Source of the DNA: Dyella sp. AtDHG13
Lineage (GTDB): Bacteria; Pseudomonadota; Gammaproteobacteria; Xanthomonadales; Rhodanobacteraceae
Direction: 5' to 3'
Length of the DNA: 64,000 nt
Assembly: GCF_003201105.1 (NCBI RefSeq)
Contig: NZ_QICJ01000007.1
Span: 1 to 64,000 of the forward strand
The notes beneath the pieces are model-generated. The model had not been told where the DNA came from and did no database searches. It saw nothing but the letters and a program-made list of their open reading frames with translations. Every line of letters begins with the position of its first letter. Position 1 is the stretch's first letter. Below, one piece after another: positions 34,983 through 44,378 of the stretch. The position numbers were made by a program, and so were the translations under genes.

Positions 34983-37151
34983 ATGCCGCCCATCGCTTCG
35001 CCTGCGCGACGCCCGTTGCCGCTCCACCGTCTCGCTTTAGCGCTATCACTGGCGCTGAGTGTTCCCGTGCTCCACGCCGAAGACACGCCCACCGCGCCGG
35101 ACACCGCGCAGGTGAAGAACCTGGAAAGTGTGCAGGCCACGGCAACGGTGACGGGCGATGGCGACTCCTACACCACCAAGGCGGCCTCGGGCGCCACGCG
35201 CCTGCCGCTGTCGCTGCGCGAGACGCCGCAGTCGGTGAGCGTGGTCACCGATCAGCAGATGAAGGATTTCAACCTCACCAACGTCAACGCCGTGCTGGAC
35301 ACCACTACCGGCGTGAACGTGGAGCGCGTGGAAACCGACCGCACGTACTACAGCGCGCGCGGCTTCGACGTCACCAACTTCCTCGTCGACGGCGTGGGCT
35401 TGCCGTTTGCCAACGGCCAGCAGGAAGGCGACCTCGACACGGCGCTGTACCAGCGCGTCGAAGTGCTGCGCGGCGCCAACGGCCTGTTGTCGTTCACCGG
35501 CAATCCGTCCGCCACGATCAACTTCGTGCGCAAGCGCCCGACGGCCGACTTCCAGGGCAGCGTGGGCCTGAGCGTAGGCAGCTGGGACAACCGCCGCCTG
35601 GATGTGGACATGTCCGGGCCGCTGAACGATGCGCACAGCGTGCGCGGCCGCTTTATCGCCGCCGGCCAGGACACCGACAGCTACCTGGACCGCTACAACC
35701 TGCGCAAGCAGGTGTTGGGCGGCATCGTGGAAGCGGACCTGGGCAGCAGCACCCTGCTCACCGCCGGCGTGACCTATCAGAAGAACAAGACCCACGGCGG
35801 CATGTGGGGCGCGCTGCCGCTCTACAACACCGACGGCACGCCGACCGATTACGGCCGCGACACCAGCACCTCGGCCGACTGGTCGCGCTGGAACATCGCC
35901 GATACGCGCACGTTCGTGGAGCTCACGCAGCAGCTGGGCAACGACTGGAGCATCAAGGGCTCACTTAACTACCGGCGCATCGCGGAGAACAGCAACCTGT
36001 TCTACGTCTACGGCACACCGGACGCGCAGACGGGCCTGAGCCTTTACTCCTACCCCTCGGCGTACACCAGCAACGAAAAGCAGTACGTCGCCGACCTGTA
36101 CGCCACCGGCCCGTTCGAGCTCGCCGGCCGCAGGCACGAACTGGTGCTGGGCGCGAACTGGGCGAAGGACGACGTGCACCAGCTGTCCAGCTATGGCGAA
36201 GGCATCGGCACGCCGCTGCCGCCGCTGACCGAGTGGACGGGCGACTATCCACAGCCGCCGTTCGACGCCTCCTACGGCCACGGCGATTTCCATATCAAGC
36301 GCAAGTCGCTCTACGCCACCGCGCGCTGGAGCCTGGCCGACCCGGTCACCCTGATCACCGGCGCCAGCCTCGTGCACATCGAGCAATACGGCTCCAACTA
36401 TGGCGTGCCGAGCAATTACGAGAAGACGGAAAGCACGCCCTTCGTCGGCCTGGTCTACGACTTCGCCAAAAACTATTCGGCTTATGTGAGCTACGCCAAG
36501 CTGTTCAATCCGCAGACGCAGACGGATGCCAACAACAAGGTGCTCGACCCCGTCACCGGCGCCAACCTCGAAGTCGGCGTGAAGGGCGAGTGGTACGACG
36601 GCCGCCTCAACGCCACCTTCGCGCTGTTCCGTTCGCGGCAGGACGGCCTGGCCGAATACGCCGGCCACAACATGGCGACCAATCAGGACTACTACAGCGG
36701 CATCAACGCCGTTTCCAAGGGCTACGAATTCGACGTGAGCGGCCAGATCACGGACCACTGGCAGGTCAGCGGCGGCTATACACAGCTCGGCCTGGTCGAT
36801 CCGGAAGGCCACAACGTGCGCACCTACGTGCCGCGCCGCATGTTCCGCCTCAACACCAGCTACCGTTTCGACGCCGTGCCCGGCCTGCGCGTGGGCGGCA
36901 CGCTGCGCTGGCAGGACCGCATCTACCGCGACCAGCAGGCCGTGGCGCTGGACGGCAGCGAAATCTTCACCACCCAGGGCTCCTACGCCGTGCTCGGCCT
37001 GATGGCCGGCTACGACTTCGGCCAGCACTGGAGCACCACGCTCAACATCGACAACGTGACCAACCGCAAGTACATCACCAGCCTGTACTGGGCGCAGGGT
37101 TTCTATTCGGCGCCGCGCAGTGTCATGTTGAATGTTCGGTATAGCTTCTAG
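34983..37151 (+). CDS. TonB-dependent siderophore receptor
   Basis: An outer-membrane gated channel for a ferric siderophore, about 722 residues from ATG 34983 (AAGG 8 nt upstream); a longer frame starting inside the Fur box is discounted. A signal peptide (LHRLALALSLALSVPVLHA) is followed by the FecA/FhuE/FpvA-style plug opening (LPLSLRETPQSVSVVTDQQMKDF), plug end (VEVLRGANGLLSFTGNPSATINFVRKRP), and a 22-strand barrel with a typical last strand (YSAPRSVMLNVRYSF ending in Phe). The barrel contains FVGLVYDFAKNYSAYVSYAKLFNPQ, common in ferric-hydroxamate or pyoverdine-type receptors; the actual ligand cannot be told. Regulation by Fur is strongly suggested by the box upstream. Confidence 0.94.
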   Translation: MPPIASPARRPLPLHRLALALSLALSVPVLHAEDTPTAPDTAQVKNLESVQATATVTGDGDSYTTKAASGATRLPLSLRETPQSVSVVTDQQMKDFNLTNVNAVLDTTTGVNVERVETDRTYYSARGFDVTNFLVDGVGLPFANGQQEGDLDTALYQRVEVLRGANGLLSFTGNPSATINFVRKRPTADFQGSVGLSVGSWDNRRLDVDMSGPLNDAHSVRGRFIAAGQDTDSYLDRYNLRKQVLGGIVEADLGSSTLLTAGVTYQKNKTHGGMWGALPLYNTDGTPTDYGRDTSTSADWSRWNIADTRTFVELTQQLGNDWSIKGSLNYRRIAENSNLFYVYGTPDAQTGLSLYSYPSAYTSNEKQYVADLYATGPFELAGRRHELVLGANWAKDDVHQLSSYGEGIGTPLPPLTEWTGDYPQPPFDASYGHGDFHIKRKSLYATARWSLADPVTLITGASLVHIEQYGSNYGVPSNYEKTESTPFVGLVYDFAKNYSAYVSYAKLFNPQTQTDANNKVLDPVTGANLEVGVKGEWYDGRLNATFALFRSRQDGLAEYAGHNMATNQDYYSGINAVSKGYEFDVSGQITDHWQVSGGYTQLGLVDPEGHNVRTYVPRRMFRLNTSYRFDAVPGLRVGGTLRWQDRIYRDQQAVALDGSEIFTTQGSYAVLGLMAGYDFGQHWSTTLNIDNVTNRKYITSLYWAQGFYSAPRSVMLNVRYSF

Positions 37152-37161
37152 AAGTGAGTTA

Positions 37162-37224
37162 AGAGGAGTGAGAAGTGAGAGAGAGCAAGAGCGCCGGCTC
37201 TTCTCTCACTACTCACTCCTCTTG
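37162..37224. repeat. 63-nt near-perfect hairpin between TonB receptor and sdaA
   Basis: AAGAGGAGTGAG (37162-37173) pairs with CTCACTCCTCTT (37213-37224); after one A-A mismatch AGTGAGAGA (37175-37183) pairs with TCTCTCACT (37203-37211); inside, AGAGC/GCTCT closes a GCCG loop. It shares words with 28286-28332, so it belongs to a repeat family distinct from the REP units. It may end the receptor transcript; a short TGTTTT lies downstream. Confidence 0.75.
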
Positions 37225-37338
37225 ACTGTTTTCTCGCTCCATACGCCGGCGCACCGACCGCATCGCTGCGCCGCGTCAACGAAGCCCTCGCGGCACGCGT
37301 AGAATAGGCCGTTCTCCCCGCCCACTCCGCGTGTCTCC

Positions 37339-38721
37339 ATGGCTGTCAGCGTTTTCGACCTGTTCAAGATCGGCATTGGTCCGTCCTCCTCGCACACCGT
37401 TGGCCCCATGCGCGCCGCCGCCCGCTTCGCCGAGCGCTGGCTGGAGGAGAAGGGCGTGCTCGATCGCGTGGTGCGCGTGCGCGCCGAGCTCTATGGCTCG
37501 CTGGCGATGACCGGCCGCGGCCACGGCACCGACAAGGCCGTGCTGCTGGGCTTCGAGGGCGCGCATCCGGACACGGTCGATCCCGACCACATTCCCGAGA
37601 CGCTGCACCGCATCCGCACCACGCACCGCCTGCGCGTGCTGGGCAAGCACGAGATCGAGTTCGACGAGAAGCGCGACCTGGTGTTCAACAAGCGCCAGAA
37701 GCTGCCGTTCCACACCAACGGCATGCGCTTCTCCGCGTATGACGCCGAAGGCCATGAACTGGCCACGCGCGATTACTACTCCGTGGGCGGCGGCTTCGTG
37801 GTCAACCACGACGAGGCGGCCGAAGACCGCATCGTCGCCGACACCACCGAACAGCCTTACCCGTTCTCCACCGGCGACCAGCTGCTGGAGCTGTGCGAGA
37901 AGAACAAGCTCACCATCGCGCAGCTGATGATGGAAAACGAGAAGGTGTGGCGACCCGAGGCGGAAACCCGCGCGGGCCTGCTCACCATCTGGAAGGCCAT
38001 GCAGGATTGCGTCAACCGCGGCCTGCGCTCGCCCGGCACCTTGCCCGGCGGCCTGAAGGTGACGCGCCGCGCGCCGCAGATGGCGGAAGACCTGCGCTCG
38101 CAGCCGGAAGCCTCGCTGAAGGATCCGCTGACCATCCTCGACTGGGTGAACCTCTACGCGCTGGCCGTGAACGAGGAGAACGCCGCGGGCGGCCGCGTGG
38201 TCACGGCGCCGACCAACGGCGCGGCCGGCATCGTGCCGGCGGTGCTGCACTACTACCACCGCTTTATTCCCAAGGCCGACGAAAACGGCATCGTCGACTT
38301 CATGCTCACCGCGGGCGCCATCGGCATCCTCTACAAGGAAAACGCCTCGATTTCCGGCGCGGAAGTGGGCTGCCAGGGCGAAGTGGGCGTGGCCTGCTCG
38401 ATGGCCGCCGGCGGCCTCACCGCCGCGCTCGGCGGCAACGTGCTGCAGGTGGAGAACGCCGCCGAGATCGGCATGGAACACAACCTGGGCCTCACCTGCG
38501 ACCCGATCGGCGGCCTCGTGCAGATTCCCTGCATCGAGCGCAACGCCATGGCCTCGGTGAAGGCGATCAACGCCAGCCGCATGGCGCTCAAGAGCGACGG
38601 CAAGCATCGCGTGTCGCTGGACAAGGTAATCGCCACCATGCGCGACACCGGCCGCGACATGAAGGACAAGTACAAGGAAACCTCGCGCGGTGGGTTGGCG
38701 GTGAATGTGATCGAGTGTTGA
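37339..38721 (+). CDS. sdaA: L-serine dehydratase, iron-sulfur type, single chain
   Basis: Deaminates L-serine to pyruvate and ammonia with an oxygen-labile [4Fe-4S] cluster. It has 460 residues, the fused beta-alpha form. The N-terminal part starts [25 protein letters not shown]; the catalytic part has [15 protein letters not shown] and the cluster cysteines Cys345 (EVGCQGE), Cys387 (LTCDPIGG) and Cys398 (IPCIER), with the spacing expected for this family. The last residue is a C-terminal Cys (NVIEC), which acts as the tail ligand in related enzymes. A -10-like TAGAAT lies at 37300-37305. Not linked to a serine transporter here. Confidence 0.96.
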   Translation: MAVSVFDLFKIGIGPSSSHTVGPMRAAARFAERWLEEKGVLDRVVRVRAELYGSLAMTGRGHGTDKAVLLGFEGAHPDTVDPDHIPETLHRIRTTHRLRVLGKHEIEFDEKRDLVFNKRQKLPFHTNGMRFSAYDAEGHELATRDYYSVGGGFVVNHDEAAEDRIVADTTEQPYPFSTGDQLLELCEKNKLTIAQLMMENEKVWRPEAETRAGLLTIWKAMQDCVNRGLRSPGTLPGGLKVTRRAPQMAEDLRSQPEASLKDPLTILDWVNLYALAVNEENAAGGRVVTAPTNGAAGIVPAVLHYYHRFIPKADENGIVDFMLTAGAIGILYKENASISGAEVGCQGEVGVACSMAAGGLTAALGGNVLQVENAAEIGMEHNLGLTCDPIGGLVQIPCIERNAMASVKAINASRMALKSDGKHRVSLDKVIATMRDTGRDMKDKYKETSRGGLAVNVIEC

Positions 38722-38777
38722 GTGTTGCCGCTCGACAGCGAGCCGCTGCCTTCGCCTGGCTACGCCCTCTCCGAGTC

Positions 38778-38896
38778 GTCATCCCAACGAAAGCTGGGAT
38801 CCAGTGACTTTCTCTCGCCGCGCAAGGAAATCAAAGACACTGGATGACCAGCCTTCGGCTGTTATCGAGCGCCTCCAGCTTTCGCTGGGATGATGG
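38778..38896. repeat. REP-type pair, diverged
   Basis: The left unit GTCATCCCAACGAAAGCTGG-GATCCAG and the right-hand units (ACTGGATGACCAGCC..., CCAGCTTTCGCTGGGATGATGG to 38896) fill the gap between convergent sdaA and the Sel1-repeat gene. The stems are shorter and less regular than at 65, 28805 and 41912. Confidence 0.7.
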
Positions 38897-38926
38897 CACT
38901 AATGCAGGCGTATCGCGAGTGACCTC

Positions 38927-39925
38927 TCACGACCCCGGCGCCACCTTCGCCGCATCGGCATCCACGCGCACCTTCAGCTCCGTCAGCTGCGCCGTGTTCA
39001 ACTTGGCTTCCGCCTTCGCCAGGTAATCCGCAGCGCTCTTGAGCTGCTGCTGGCTGTCCATGCGTTGCGCCAGCGAGATCTGGTACCAGCCTTCCGCCGG
39101 GTTCTCGGCGATGCCGGCGCCCATCACATAGGCCACGCCCATCGCGTAGTGCCCCAGCATTTCGTTGCCCGCCATCGCCTTGCGCGCCAGCGCGACGCCG
39201 CGCGCGGCATCCACCGGCACGCCGCCTTTGCCGGTGATCAGGAAGTAGGCCAGCGTGCCCTGGGCCCGGGCGTTGCCCGCATCGGCGGCGGCCTGCAGCC
39301 AGCGCACGCCGGCCGCCGGGTCGCTGCGGCCGAACAGGCCGGTGATGTAGAACTGGCCCAGCGACAGCTGCGCGTCGACGTCGCCCTTCTGCGCCGCTGC
39401 GTTCATCAGCTTCTCGGCCAGCGCGGGGTCCTTGGGCAAGCCCATTTCGCCGGAAAGATGCGCCATCGCCAGCACTTCCATGCCCTTGGAGGAACCCTTG
39501 TCGGCAGCCTTCTGCGCCCATTGCAGGGCTTCCTGCTTGCCGCCGGTGGAGAGCAGCGCCACGGCGAGCACCGCCATGTGGTCGCCGTTCTGGTCGATGG
39601 CCACGCTCTTGCGCATCCAGTCGATGGCCGCGGGCACGTCGCGCGTCACGCCGACGCCGGCCATGGTGGTCGAGCCGAGCATCCAGGCGCCTTCCGCGCT
39701 GCCGGCCATGGCGGCCTTGCGGTACCACTCGGCGCCGGCCGCCTTGTCGGCGGGCGCGCCGTCGTCCTGCAGCGCCCGGCCCAGCGCGACCTGCGCCTGC
39801 GCGTCGCCGGCCTCCGCACGCTTCTGGAGCGCGTCGCGCGAGGCATCCCCGGGCGGCGTCGCCGCGGACACGGGAGACACGGCAACCGCCGCGGCCATCA
39901 CCACCAGCAACGCCGCACGGATCAT
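38927..39925 (-). CDS. Sel1-like repeat (SLR) exported protein
   Basis: A 332-residue protein with a signal peptide (IRAALLVVMAAAVAVSPVSA) and about six Sel1/TPR-like repeats of 35-37 residues, for example GDAQAQVALGRALQDDGAPADKAAGAEWYRKAA, GDVDAQLSLGQFYITGLFGRSDPAAGVRWLQAA and GNARAQGTLAYFLITGKGGVPVDAARGVALARKA. SLR proteins act as adaptors between envelope or signalling proteins; no specific partner is evident. ATG 39925 gives a proper signal peptide, and the reading frame beyond it is not supported. A C-terminal helical tail (LNTAQLTELKVRVDADAAK) follows the repeats. Confidence 0.85.
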   Translation of the reverse strand: MIRAALLVVMAAAVAVSPVSAATPPGDASRDALQKRAEAGDAQAQVALGRALQDDGAPADKAAGAEWYRKAAMAGSAEGAWMLGSTTMAGVGVTRDVPAAIDWMRKSVAIDQNGDHMAVLAVALLSTGGKQEALQWAQKAADKGSSKGMEVLAMAHLSGEMGLPKDPALAEKLMNAAAQKGDVDAQLSLGQFYITGLFGRSDPAAGVRWLQAAADAGNARAQGTLAYFLITGKGGVPVDAARGVALARKAMAGNEMLGHYAMGVAYVMGAGIAENPAEGWYQISLAQRMDSQQQLKSAADYLAKAEAKLNTAQLTELKVRVDADAAKVAPGS

Positions 39926-40188
39926 GGTGCGCCTACCTTTGTGGGAGGCCCCGATGGTAGCCGCCCGCCCGCGCCCCGCCAATTCACCGCCCGGCCGACA
40001 TATCCACGTCAATTCGGTCGCGTATTCAATGACCTGCGTGTTGCGTCGCGCCACGACCCGTGACTCCCGACGGGCTGACAGCCGCGGGACGGGTCTGTCA
40101 TCATCGCCCCCTTGTGTCGCCCGGGAAGGCGGCTGCCACATGTGTCGCCCAGGGGGCGGCCCGTCGATTCACTGACCTGGGGACCTGC
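39926..40188. other. divergent gap with short tandem repeat
   Basis: Between the Sel1 gene and the APC permease. TGTGTCGCCC occurs at 40113-40122 and 40141-40150 (period 28) with loosely similar flanks (GGGAAGGCGGC and AGGGGGCGGC). It may be a leader structure or an operator pair for the permease; no clear promoter was recognised. Confidence 0.4.
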
Positions 40189-41796
40189 ATGTCTCAATCT
40201 CCGATCCGCCGCGACGTCGGCCCGTTCGCCCTCATGCTTACCGGCCTGGGCTCCATCATCGGCTCCGGCTGGCTGTTCGGCGCATGGCGCGCGGCAGGCC
40301 TCGCCGGCCCCGGCGCCATCTGGGCCTGGGTGCTGGGCGCGGCCATCATCATGACCATCGCGCTGACCTACGCGGAACTGGGCGCCATGTTCCCCGAGTC
40401 CGGCGGCATGGTGCGCTACAGCCACTACTCGCACGGCTCGCTGGTGGGCTTCATCGGCGCGTGGGCCAACTGGATCGCCATCGTCTCGGTGATCCCGGTG
40501 GAGGCGGAAGCCTCGGTGCAGTACATGGCCTCGTGGCCGTGGCAGTGGGCGCAGGATCTCTACGTGCACATGCCCGACGGCCACGGCGAGCTGACCATGC
40601 CGGGCCTGAGCATCGCGGCCGTGCTGGTCATCATCTACTTCCTGGTCAACTTCTGGAGCGTGAAGCTGTTCGCGCGCTCCAACACGCTGATCACCACTTT
40701 CAAGCTGATCGTGCCGGCGGCCACGGGCCTGGCGCTGATCGCCAGCGGCTTCCACAGCGAGAACCTCTCGGTGGGCGTGCATGGCGACGCGCACGCCATC
40801 GACTTCGCCGCCGTGCTTACCGCGGTGGCGACAGCCGGCATCGTGTTCTCCTTCAACGGCTTCCAGAGCCCGGTGAACCTGGCCGGCGAAGCGCACAACC
40901 CCGGCAAGAGCATCCCCTTCGCGGTGATCGGCTCGATCCTGCTGGCCACGGTGGTGTACGTGATCCTGCAGATCGCCTACCTGGGCGCGGTGCCGCCGGA
41001 CATGCTGGCCAAGGCCGGCTGGCACGGCATCGATTTCCGCTCGCCGTTCGCGGAGCTGGCGATCATCGTCAACCTGCACTGGCTGGCGATGCTGCTGTAC
41101 GTGGATGCCTTCATCAGCCCCAGCGGCACGGGCATGACCTACACCGCCACCACGGCGCGCATGATCTACGGCATGGAGCGCAACGGCACGATGCCGAAGA
41201 TCCTCGGCCGCATCCATCCGAAGTGGGGCGTGCCGCGTCCGGCGATGTGGTTCAACCTGGCGGTGTCGTTCCTGTTCCTGTTCTTCTTCCGCGGCTGGGG
41301 CACGCTGGCGGCGGTGATCTCGGTGGCAACGATCATCTCCTACCTCACCGGCCCGGTCAGCGCGATGACGCTGCGCCGCACCGCGCCCAACCTGCATCGC
41401 CCGCTGCGCATCGCGGGCCTGCCGATCCTCGCCGGCGTGGCCTTCATCATGGCGACGGAGCTGCTGTACTGGGCGCGCTGGCCGCTGACCGGCGAGATCA
41501 TCCTGCTGATGGTGGTGGCGCTGCCGGTGTACCTGTTCTACCAGTTCAAGGCGAACTGGCACGATTTCGGCCGCCAGATGAAGGGCGCATGGTGGCTGAT
41601 CTTCTACCTGCCGACGCTCGCGCTGGTGTCGTGGCTGGGCAGCACGGACTTCGGCGGCCAGGGCTACCTGAGCTACGGCGTGGACCTGGCCGTGGTGGCC
41701 ATCGTGGGCCTGGTGTTCTACGTGTGGGGCGTGAAGTCGGGCTGGCGCACGCCGTCGGTGGAAGAGGCCGAGGCCAATCCGCACGTGCACGACTGA
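40189..41796 (+). CDS. APC family amino acid permease, aspartate:proton symporter-like
   Basis: A 12-helix inner-membrane permease of 535 residues. The start SPIRRDVGPFALMLTGLGSIIGSGWLFGAWRAA contains the APC GSIIGSG unwound-helix motif; other family marks are FSFNGFQSPVNLAGEAHNPGKSIPFAV and SPSGTGMTYTATTARMIYGMERNG in helix 8. The overall layout and length resemble the YveA-type aspartate symporters rather than the shorter cationic amino acid carriers. The substrate assignment is inference. ATG 40189 has a weak upstream site (CTGGGGACCTGC). A strong terminator follows the stop. Confidence 0.87.
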   Translation: MSQSPIRRDVGPFALMLTGLGSIIGSGWLFGAWRAAGLAGPGAIWAWVLGAAIIMTIALTYAELGAMFPESGGMVRYSHYSHGSLVGFIGAWANWIAIVSVIPVEAEASVQYMASWPWQWAQDLYVHMPDGHGELTMPGLSIAAVLVIIYFLVNFWSVKLFARSNTLITTFKLIVPAATGLALIASGFHSENLSVGVHGDAHAIDFAAVLTAVATAGIVFSFNGFQSPVNLAGEAHNPGKSIPFAVIGSILLATVVYVILQIAYLGAVPPDMLAKAGWHGIDFRSPFAELAIIVNLHWLAMLLYVDAFISPSGTGMTYTATTARMIYGMERNGTMPKILGRIHPKWGVPRPAMWFNLAVSFLFLFFFRGWGTLAAVISVATIISYLTGPVSAMTLRRTAPNLHRPLRIAGLPILAGVAFIMATELLYWARWPLTGEIILLMVVALPVYLFYQFKANWHDFGRQMKGAWWLIFYLPTLALVSWLGSTDFGGQGYLSYGVDLAVVAIVGLVFYVWGVKSGWRTPSVEEAEANPHVHD

Positions 41797-41822
41797 GCGG
41801 CACGCGCATTCGGATGAAACGG

Positions 41823-41854
41823 AAAACGCGCGGTGATGAGCCGCGCGTTTTTTG
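41823..41854 (+). terminator. intrinsic terminator of the APC permease
   Basis: A perfect 11-bp stem: AAAACGCGCGG (41823-41833) with CCGCGCGTTTT (41841-41851), 7-nt loop, followed by TTTG. The A-run on the 5' side means it could also stop transcripts coming from the hom side. Confidence 0.9.
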
Positions 41855-41911
41855 TTTCTGCGATCGCAGCAGGAAAAGCGAAGAGCAACAGCTCGAGCCA
41901 AACCTCTCCTA

Positions 41912-42039
41912 CTCGTCATTCCGGCGCAGGCCGGAATCCAGTAGCGGCAAGGATGGGTTTTCGCTGGGTAGCCCATGAACGTAGTCGCGACAACCCATCG
42001 CGACCGTCACTGGATTCCGGCCTGCGCCGGAATGACGAG
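41912..42039. repeat. REP-type perfect inverted pair
   Basis: The arms 41912-41941 and 42010-42039 are exact reverse complements over 30 bp (core CATTCCGGCGCAGGCCGGAAT). They lie between the permease terminator and the hom stop codon, that is, between convergent genes. Confidence 0.9.
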
Positions 42040-42071
42040 CAAAAGCGTGGGCACCTGGCATCCATGCGGAT

Positions 42072-43154
42072 TTACGCCAGCGCCAGCACATCCCCCAGCA
42101 ACGCCTGAGCCGTCACCTCCGGCCCCGCGCCCGGTCCCTGGATCACCAGCGGCTGGGTGTTGTAGCGCGTGGTGCTGAGCGCGAACTGGTTGTCGGTGCC
42201 GTAGAGGCGCGTGGCGGGATGGTTGGCCGGGACTTCGACCAGGCCCACGCGCGCGCGGCCGCGCTGGTTGAGGCGGGCGAGGAAGCGCAGCGCGCCGCCG
42301 CGCGCCTTTGCCTCGGCGAAGCGCGTGGCGAGCGGTTCGTCCAGTTCCTCCAGGCGCGACAGGAAGGTTTCCACGTCGACGCCGCGCAGGCTCTCGGGCA
42401 CCAGGCTTTCCACTTCCACCTCGTCCGGGCGCAGCGCGAAACCGGCGCAGCGGGCCAGGATGAGCAGCTTGCGCGCCACGTCCTCGCCCGAAAGATCGCT
42501 GCGCGGATCGGGCTCGGTGTAGCCCAGTTCGCGCGCGCGGCGCAGCAGGGCGGAGAACGGCTGGCTGCCGTCGTACTGGTTGAACAGGTAGGACAGCGAG
42601 CCGGAAAACACGCCTTCCAGCGTCAGCAGCGCATCGCCGCACTGGCGCAGGCGACGCAGCGTGGAAATCACCGGCAGGCCCGCGCCGACCGTTGCCGAAT
42701 CGCCATAGCGGCCGCCCTTCGCCAGCGCCGCCTGCAGCGCACGCCAGCCCGGCAGGTCGCCGCCCGCCAGCGACTTGTTGGCGGTGACCACGTGATAGCC
42801 GCGCGCCAGCCAATCCGCATGGCATTGCGCCAGCGCGCCGCTGGCGGTGGCGTCGATGATCACTTTCACCGGGGCATCGTTGGCATCCAGCGCACCCAGC
42901 AGGCTGGCGTCGTTGCGCACGTCGCCATGCGTCTTGAGCTTGTCGCGCAGTGCGCGGTCGGCGAGGTGTTCCGCCTGCGTCTGCTGGCGGCGCGAGTTGG
43001 CCGCACCCACCAGCCGGATCGACGCGGCGGCCGGCGTATTGAGCAGCTTGAGGAAGGCACCGCCCACCACGCCCGTGCCCAGCAGCACGACGGCGATGGA
43101 CGATGCCTGCGGTTTCGATGCGCTTGCGGCCTCCGCCGCCAGCACCGCGCTCAT
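42072..43154 (-). CDS. hom: homoserine dehydrogenase, monofunctional
   Basis: Reduces aspartate semialdehyde to homoserine with NAD(P)H. It has 360 residues and no aspartokinase domain, unlike ThrA/MetL. The N-terminal 18 residues are low-complexity (MSAVLAAEAASASKPQAS), then comes the Rossmann motif GTGVVGG (26-32), VTANKSLAGG with the catalytic-site Lys region, and YGDSATVGAGLPVISTLRRL plus the substrate loop GVFSGSLSYLFNQY and EPDPRSDLSGEDVARKLLILAR. There is no C-terminal ACT domain, so no allosteric threonine site is visible. Its ATG overlaps the metB stop (ATGA). As the third gene of the riboswitch-led unit it would supply homoserine for methionine synthesis. Confidence 0.95.
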   Translation of the reverse strand: MSAVLAAEAASASKPQASSIAVVLLGTGVVGGAFLKLLNTPAAASIRLVGAANSRRQQTQAEHLADRALRDKLKTHGDVRNDASLLGALDANDAPVKVIIDATASGALAQCHADWLARGYHVVTANKSLAGGDLPGWRALQAALAKGGRYGDSATVGAGLPVISTLRRLRQCGDALLTLEGVFSGSLSYLFNQYDGSQPFSALLRRARELGYTEPDPRSDLSGEDVARKLLILARCAGFALRPDEVEVESLVPESLRGVDVETFLSRLEELDEPLATRFAEAKARGGALRFLARLNQRGRARVGLVEVPANHPATRLYGTDNQFALSTTRYNTQPLVIQGPGAGPEVTAQALLGDVLALA

Positions 43155-44341
43155 GCGCTCACCCGGCGTTTGGCGTGCGCGGCGGCCTCGGCGCGCAGCA
43201 GCGCGGCGTCGATATCGCGCAGCAGGTCGTCGCCATCCTCGATGCCCACCGACAGGCGCAGCAGCGTGTCGGCGATGCCGGCGGCGCGGCGCGCTTCGGG
43301 CGCCATGGAGGCATGCGTCATCGAGGCGGGATGGGCGACCAGGCTTTCCACGCCGCCGAGCGACTCCGCGAGCGAGAAGTAGCGCACGCCATCGACGAAG
43401 GCAGCGACCTGATCTTCGCCGCCTTCCAGTTCAAAACTCAGCATGGCGCCGAAACCCGACTGCTGGCGCGCCGCCAGTGCATGACCCACATGATGCTGCA
43501 GGCCCGGGTAGTAGACCTTGCGCACGGCCGTATGGCCGTCCAGACGCTCGGCGATGCGCGCGGCGTTTTCCTGGTGCTGGCGCAGGCGCACGCCCAGCGT
43601 GCGCAGGCCGCGCAGGGTAAGGAAGCTGTCGAACGGCGCGCCGGTGAGGCCGTTGCAGTTGCCCCACCACTTGAGCTGTTCGGCCACCGCCGCGTCGCGC
43701 GCCACCACGGCGCCGCCCACCACGTCGCTGTGGCCGTTGATGTACTTGGTGGTGGAATGCACCACCACGTCGGCGCCCAGCGTCAGCGGCTGCTGCAGGG
43801 CGGGCGAAAGGAAGGTGTTGTCCACCACCACCAGCGCGCCCACGGCGTGCGCGGCCTGCGCCACGTGGCGGATGTCGGTAATGCGAAGCAGCGGGTTCGA
43901 CGGCGTTTCCACCCACACCAGCGACGGCTTGAGCGCCAGGCCCTCGGCCAGCGTGTGGCTGTTGGTGAGGTCGACGAACTTCATCTGGAAGCGGCCCTTC
44001 TTCGCCCACGCGTCGAGCAGGCGCCAGGTGCCGCCGTAGCAGTCGTGCGCGGCGAGCACCAGCGAGCCGGCCGGCACCAGTTCCAGCGCCAGCGCCACCG
44101 CCGCCATGCCGCTGGCCGTCACCACGGCGCCCGCGCCCTGTTCCAGTTCGGCCAGCGCTTCGCCCAGCAGGTCGCGCGTGGGGTTGCCGCTGCGCGAGTA
44201 GTCGTAGGCGCGCTTCTTGCCGAAGCCCTCGAACGCGTAGTTGGTGGACAGATGCAGCGCGGGCACCACGGCGCCGTGCTGGGTGTCCGATTCGATGCCG
44301 GCGCGCACGGCGCGGGTGGCGGGGGCGGGGGTGTCGCTCAT
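43151..44341 (-). CDS. metB: cystathionine gamma-synthase (or O-succinylhomoserine sulfhydrylase-type Cys/Met PLP enzyme)
   Basis: A PLP enzyme of 396 residues from the Cys/Met metabolism family, joining O-succinylhomoserine with cysteine to make cystathionine. Seen are YDYSRSGNPTRDLLGEALAELEQGAGAV, AAHDCYGGTWRLLDAW, VWVETPSNPLLRITDI, VVDNTFLSPALQQPLTLGADVVVHSTTKYINGHSDVVGG (PLP Lys in STTKYINGH) and SLAESLGGVESLVAHPASMTHASM. The reading frame extends upstream, but MSDTPAPATRAV at ATG 44341 is the natural start. A direct sulfhydrylase activity cannot be excluded from sequence alone. It overlaps hom by 4 nt and follows metX by 37 nt. Confidence 0.93.
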   Translation of the reverse strand: MSDTPAPATRAVRAGIESDTQHGAVVPALHLSTNYAFEGFGKKRAYDYSRSGNPTRDLLGEALAELEQGAGAVVTASGMAAVALALELVPAGSLVLAAHDCYGGTWRLLDAWAKKGRFQMKFVDLTNSHTLAEGLALKPSLVWVETPSNPLLRITDIRHVAQAAHAVGALVVVDNTFLSPALQQPLTLGADVVVHSTTKYINGHSDVVGGAVVARDAAVAEQLKWWGNCNGLTGAPFDSFLTLRGLRTLGVRLRQHQENAARIAERLDGHTAVRKVYYPGLQHHVGHALAARQQSGFGAMLSFELEGGEDQVAAFVDGVRYFSLAESLGGVESLVAHPASMTHASMAPEARRAAGIADTLLRLSVGIEDGDDLLRDIDAALLRAEAAAHAKRRVSA

Positions 44342-44378
44342 GGTGGATCTCCGTGCGTGTCGCTTTACAGGTATCGGG

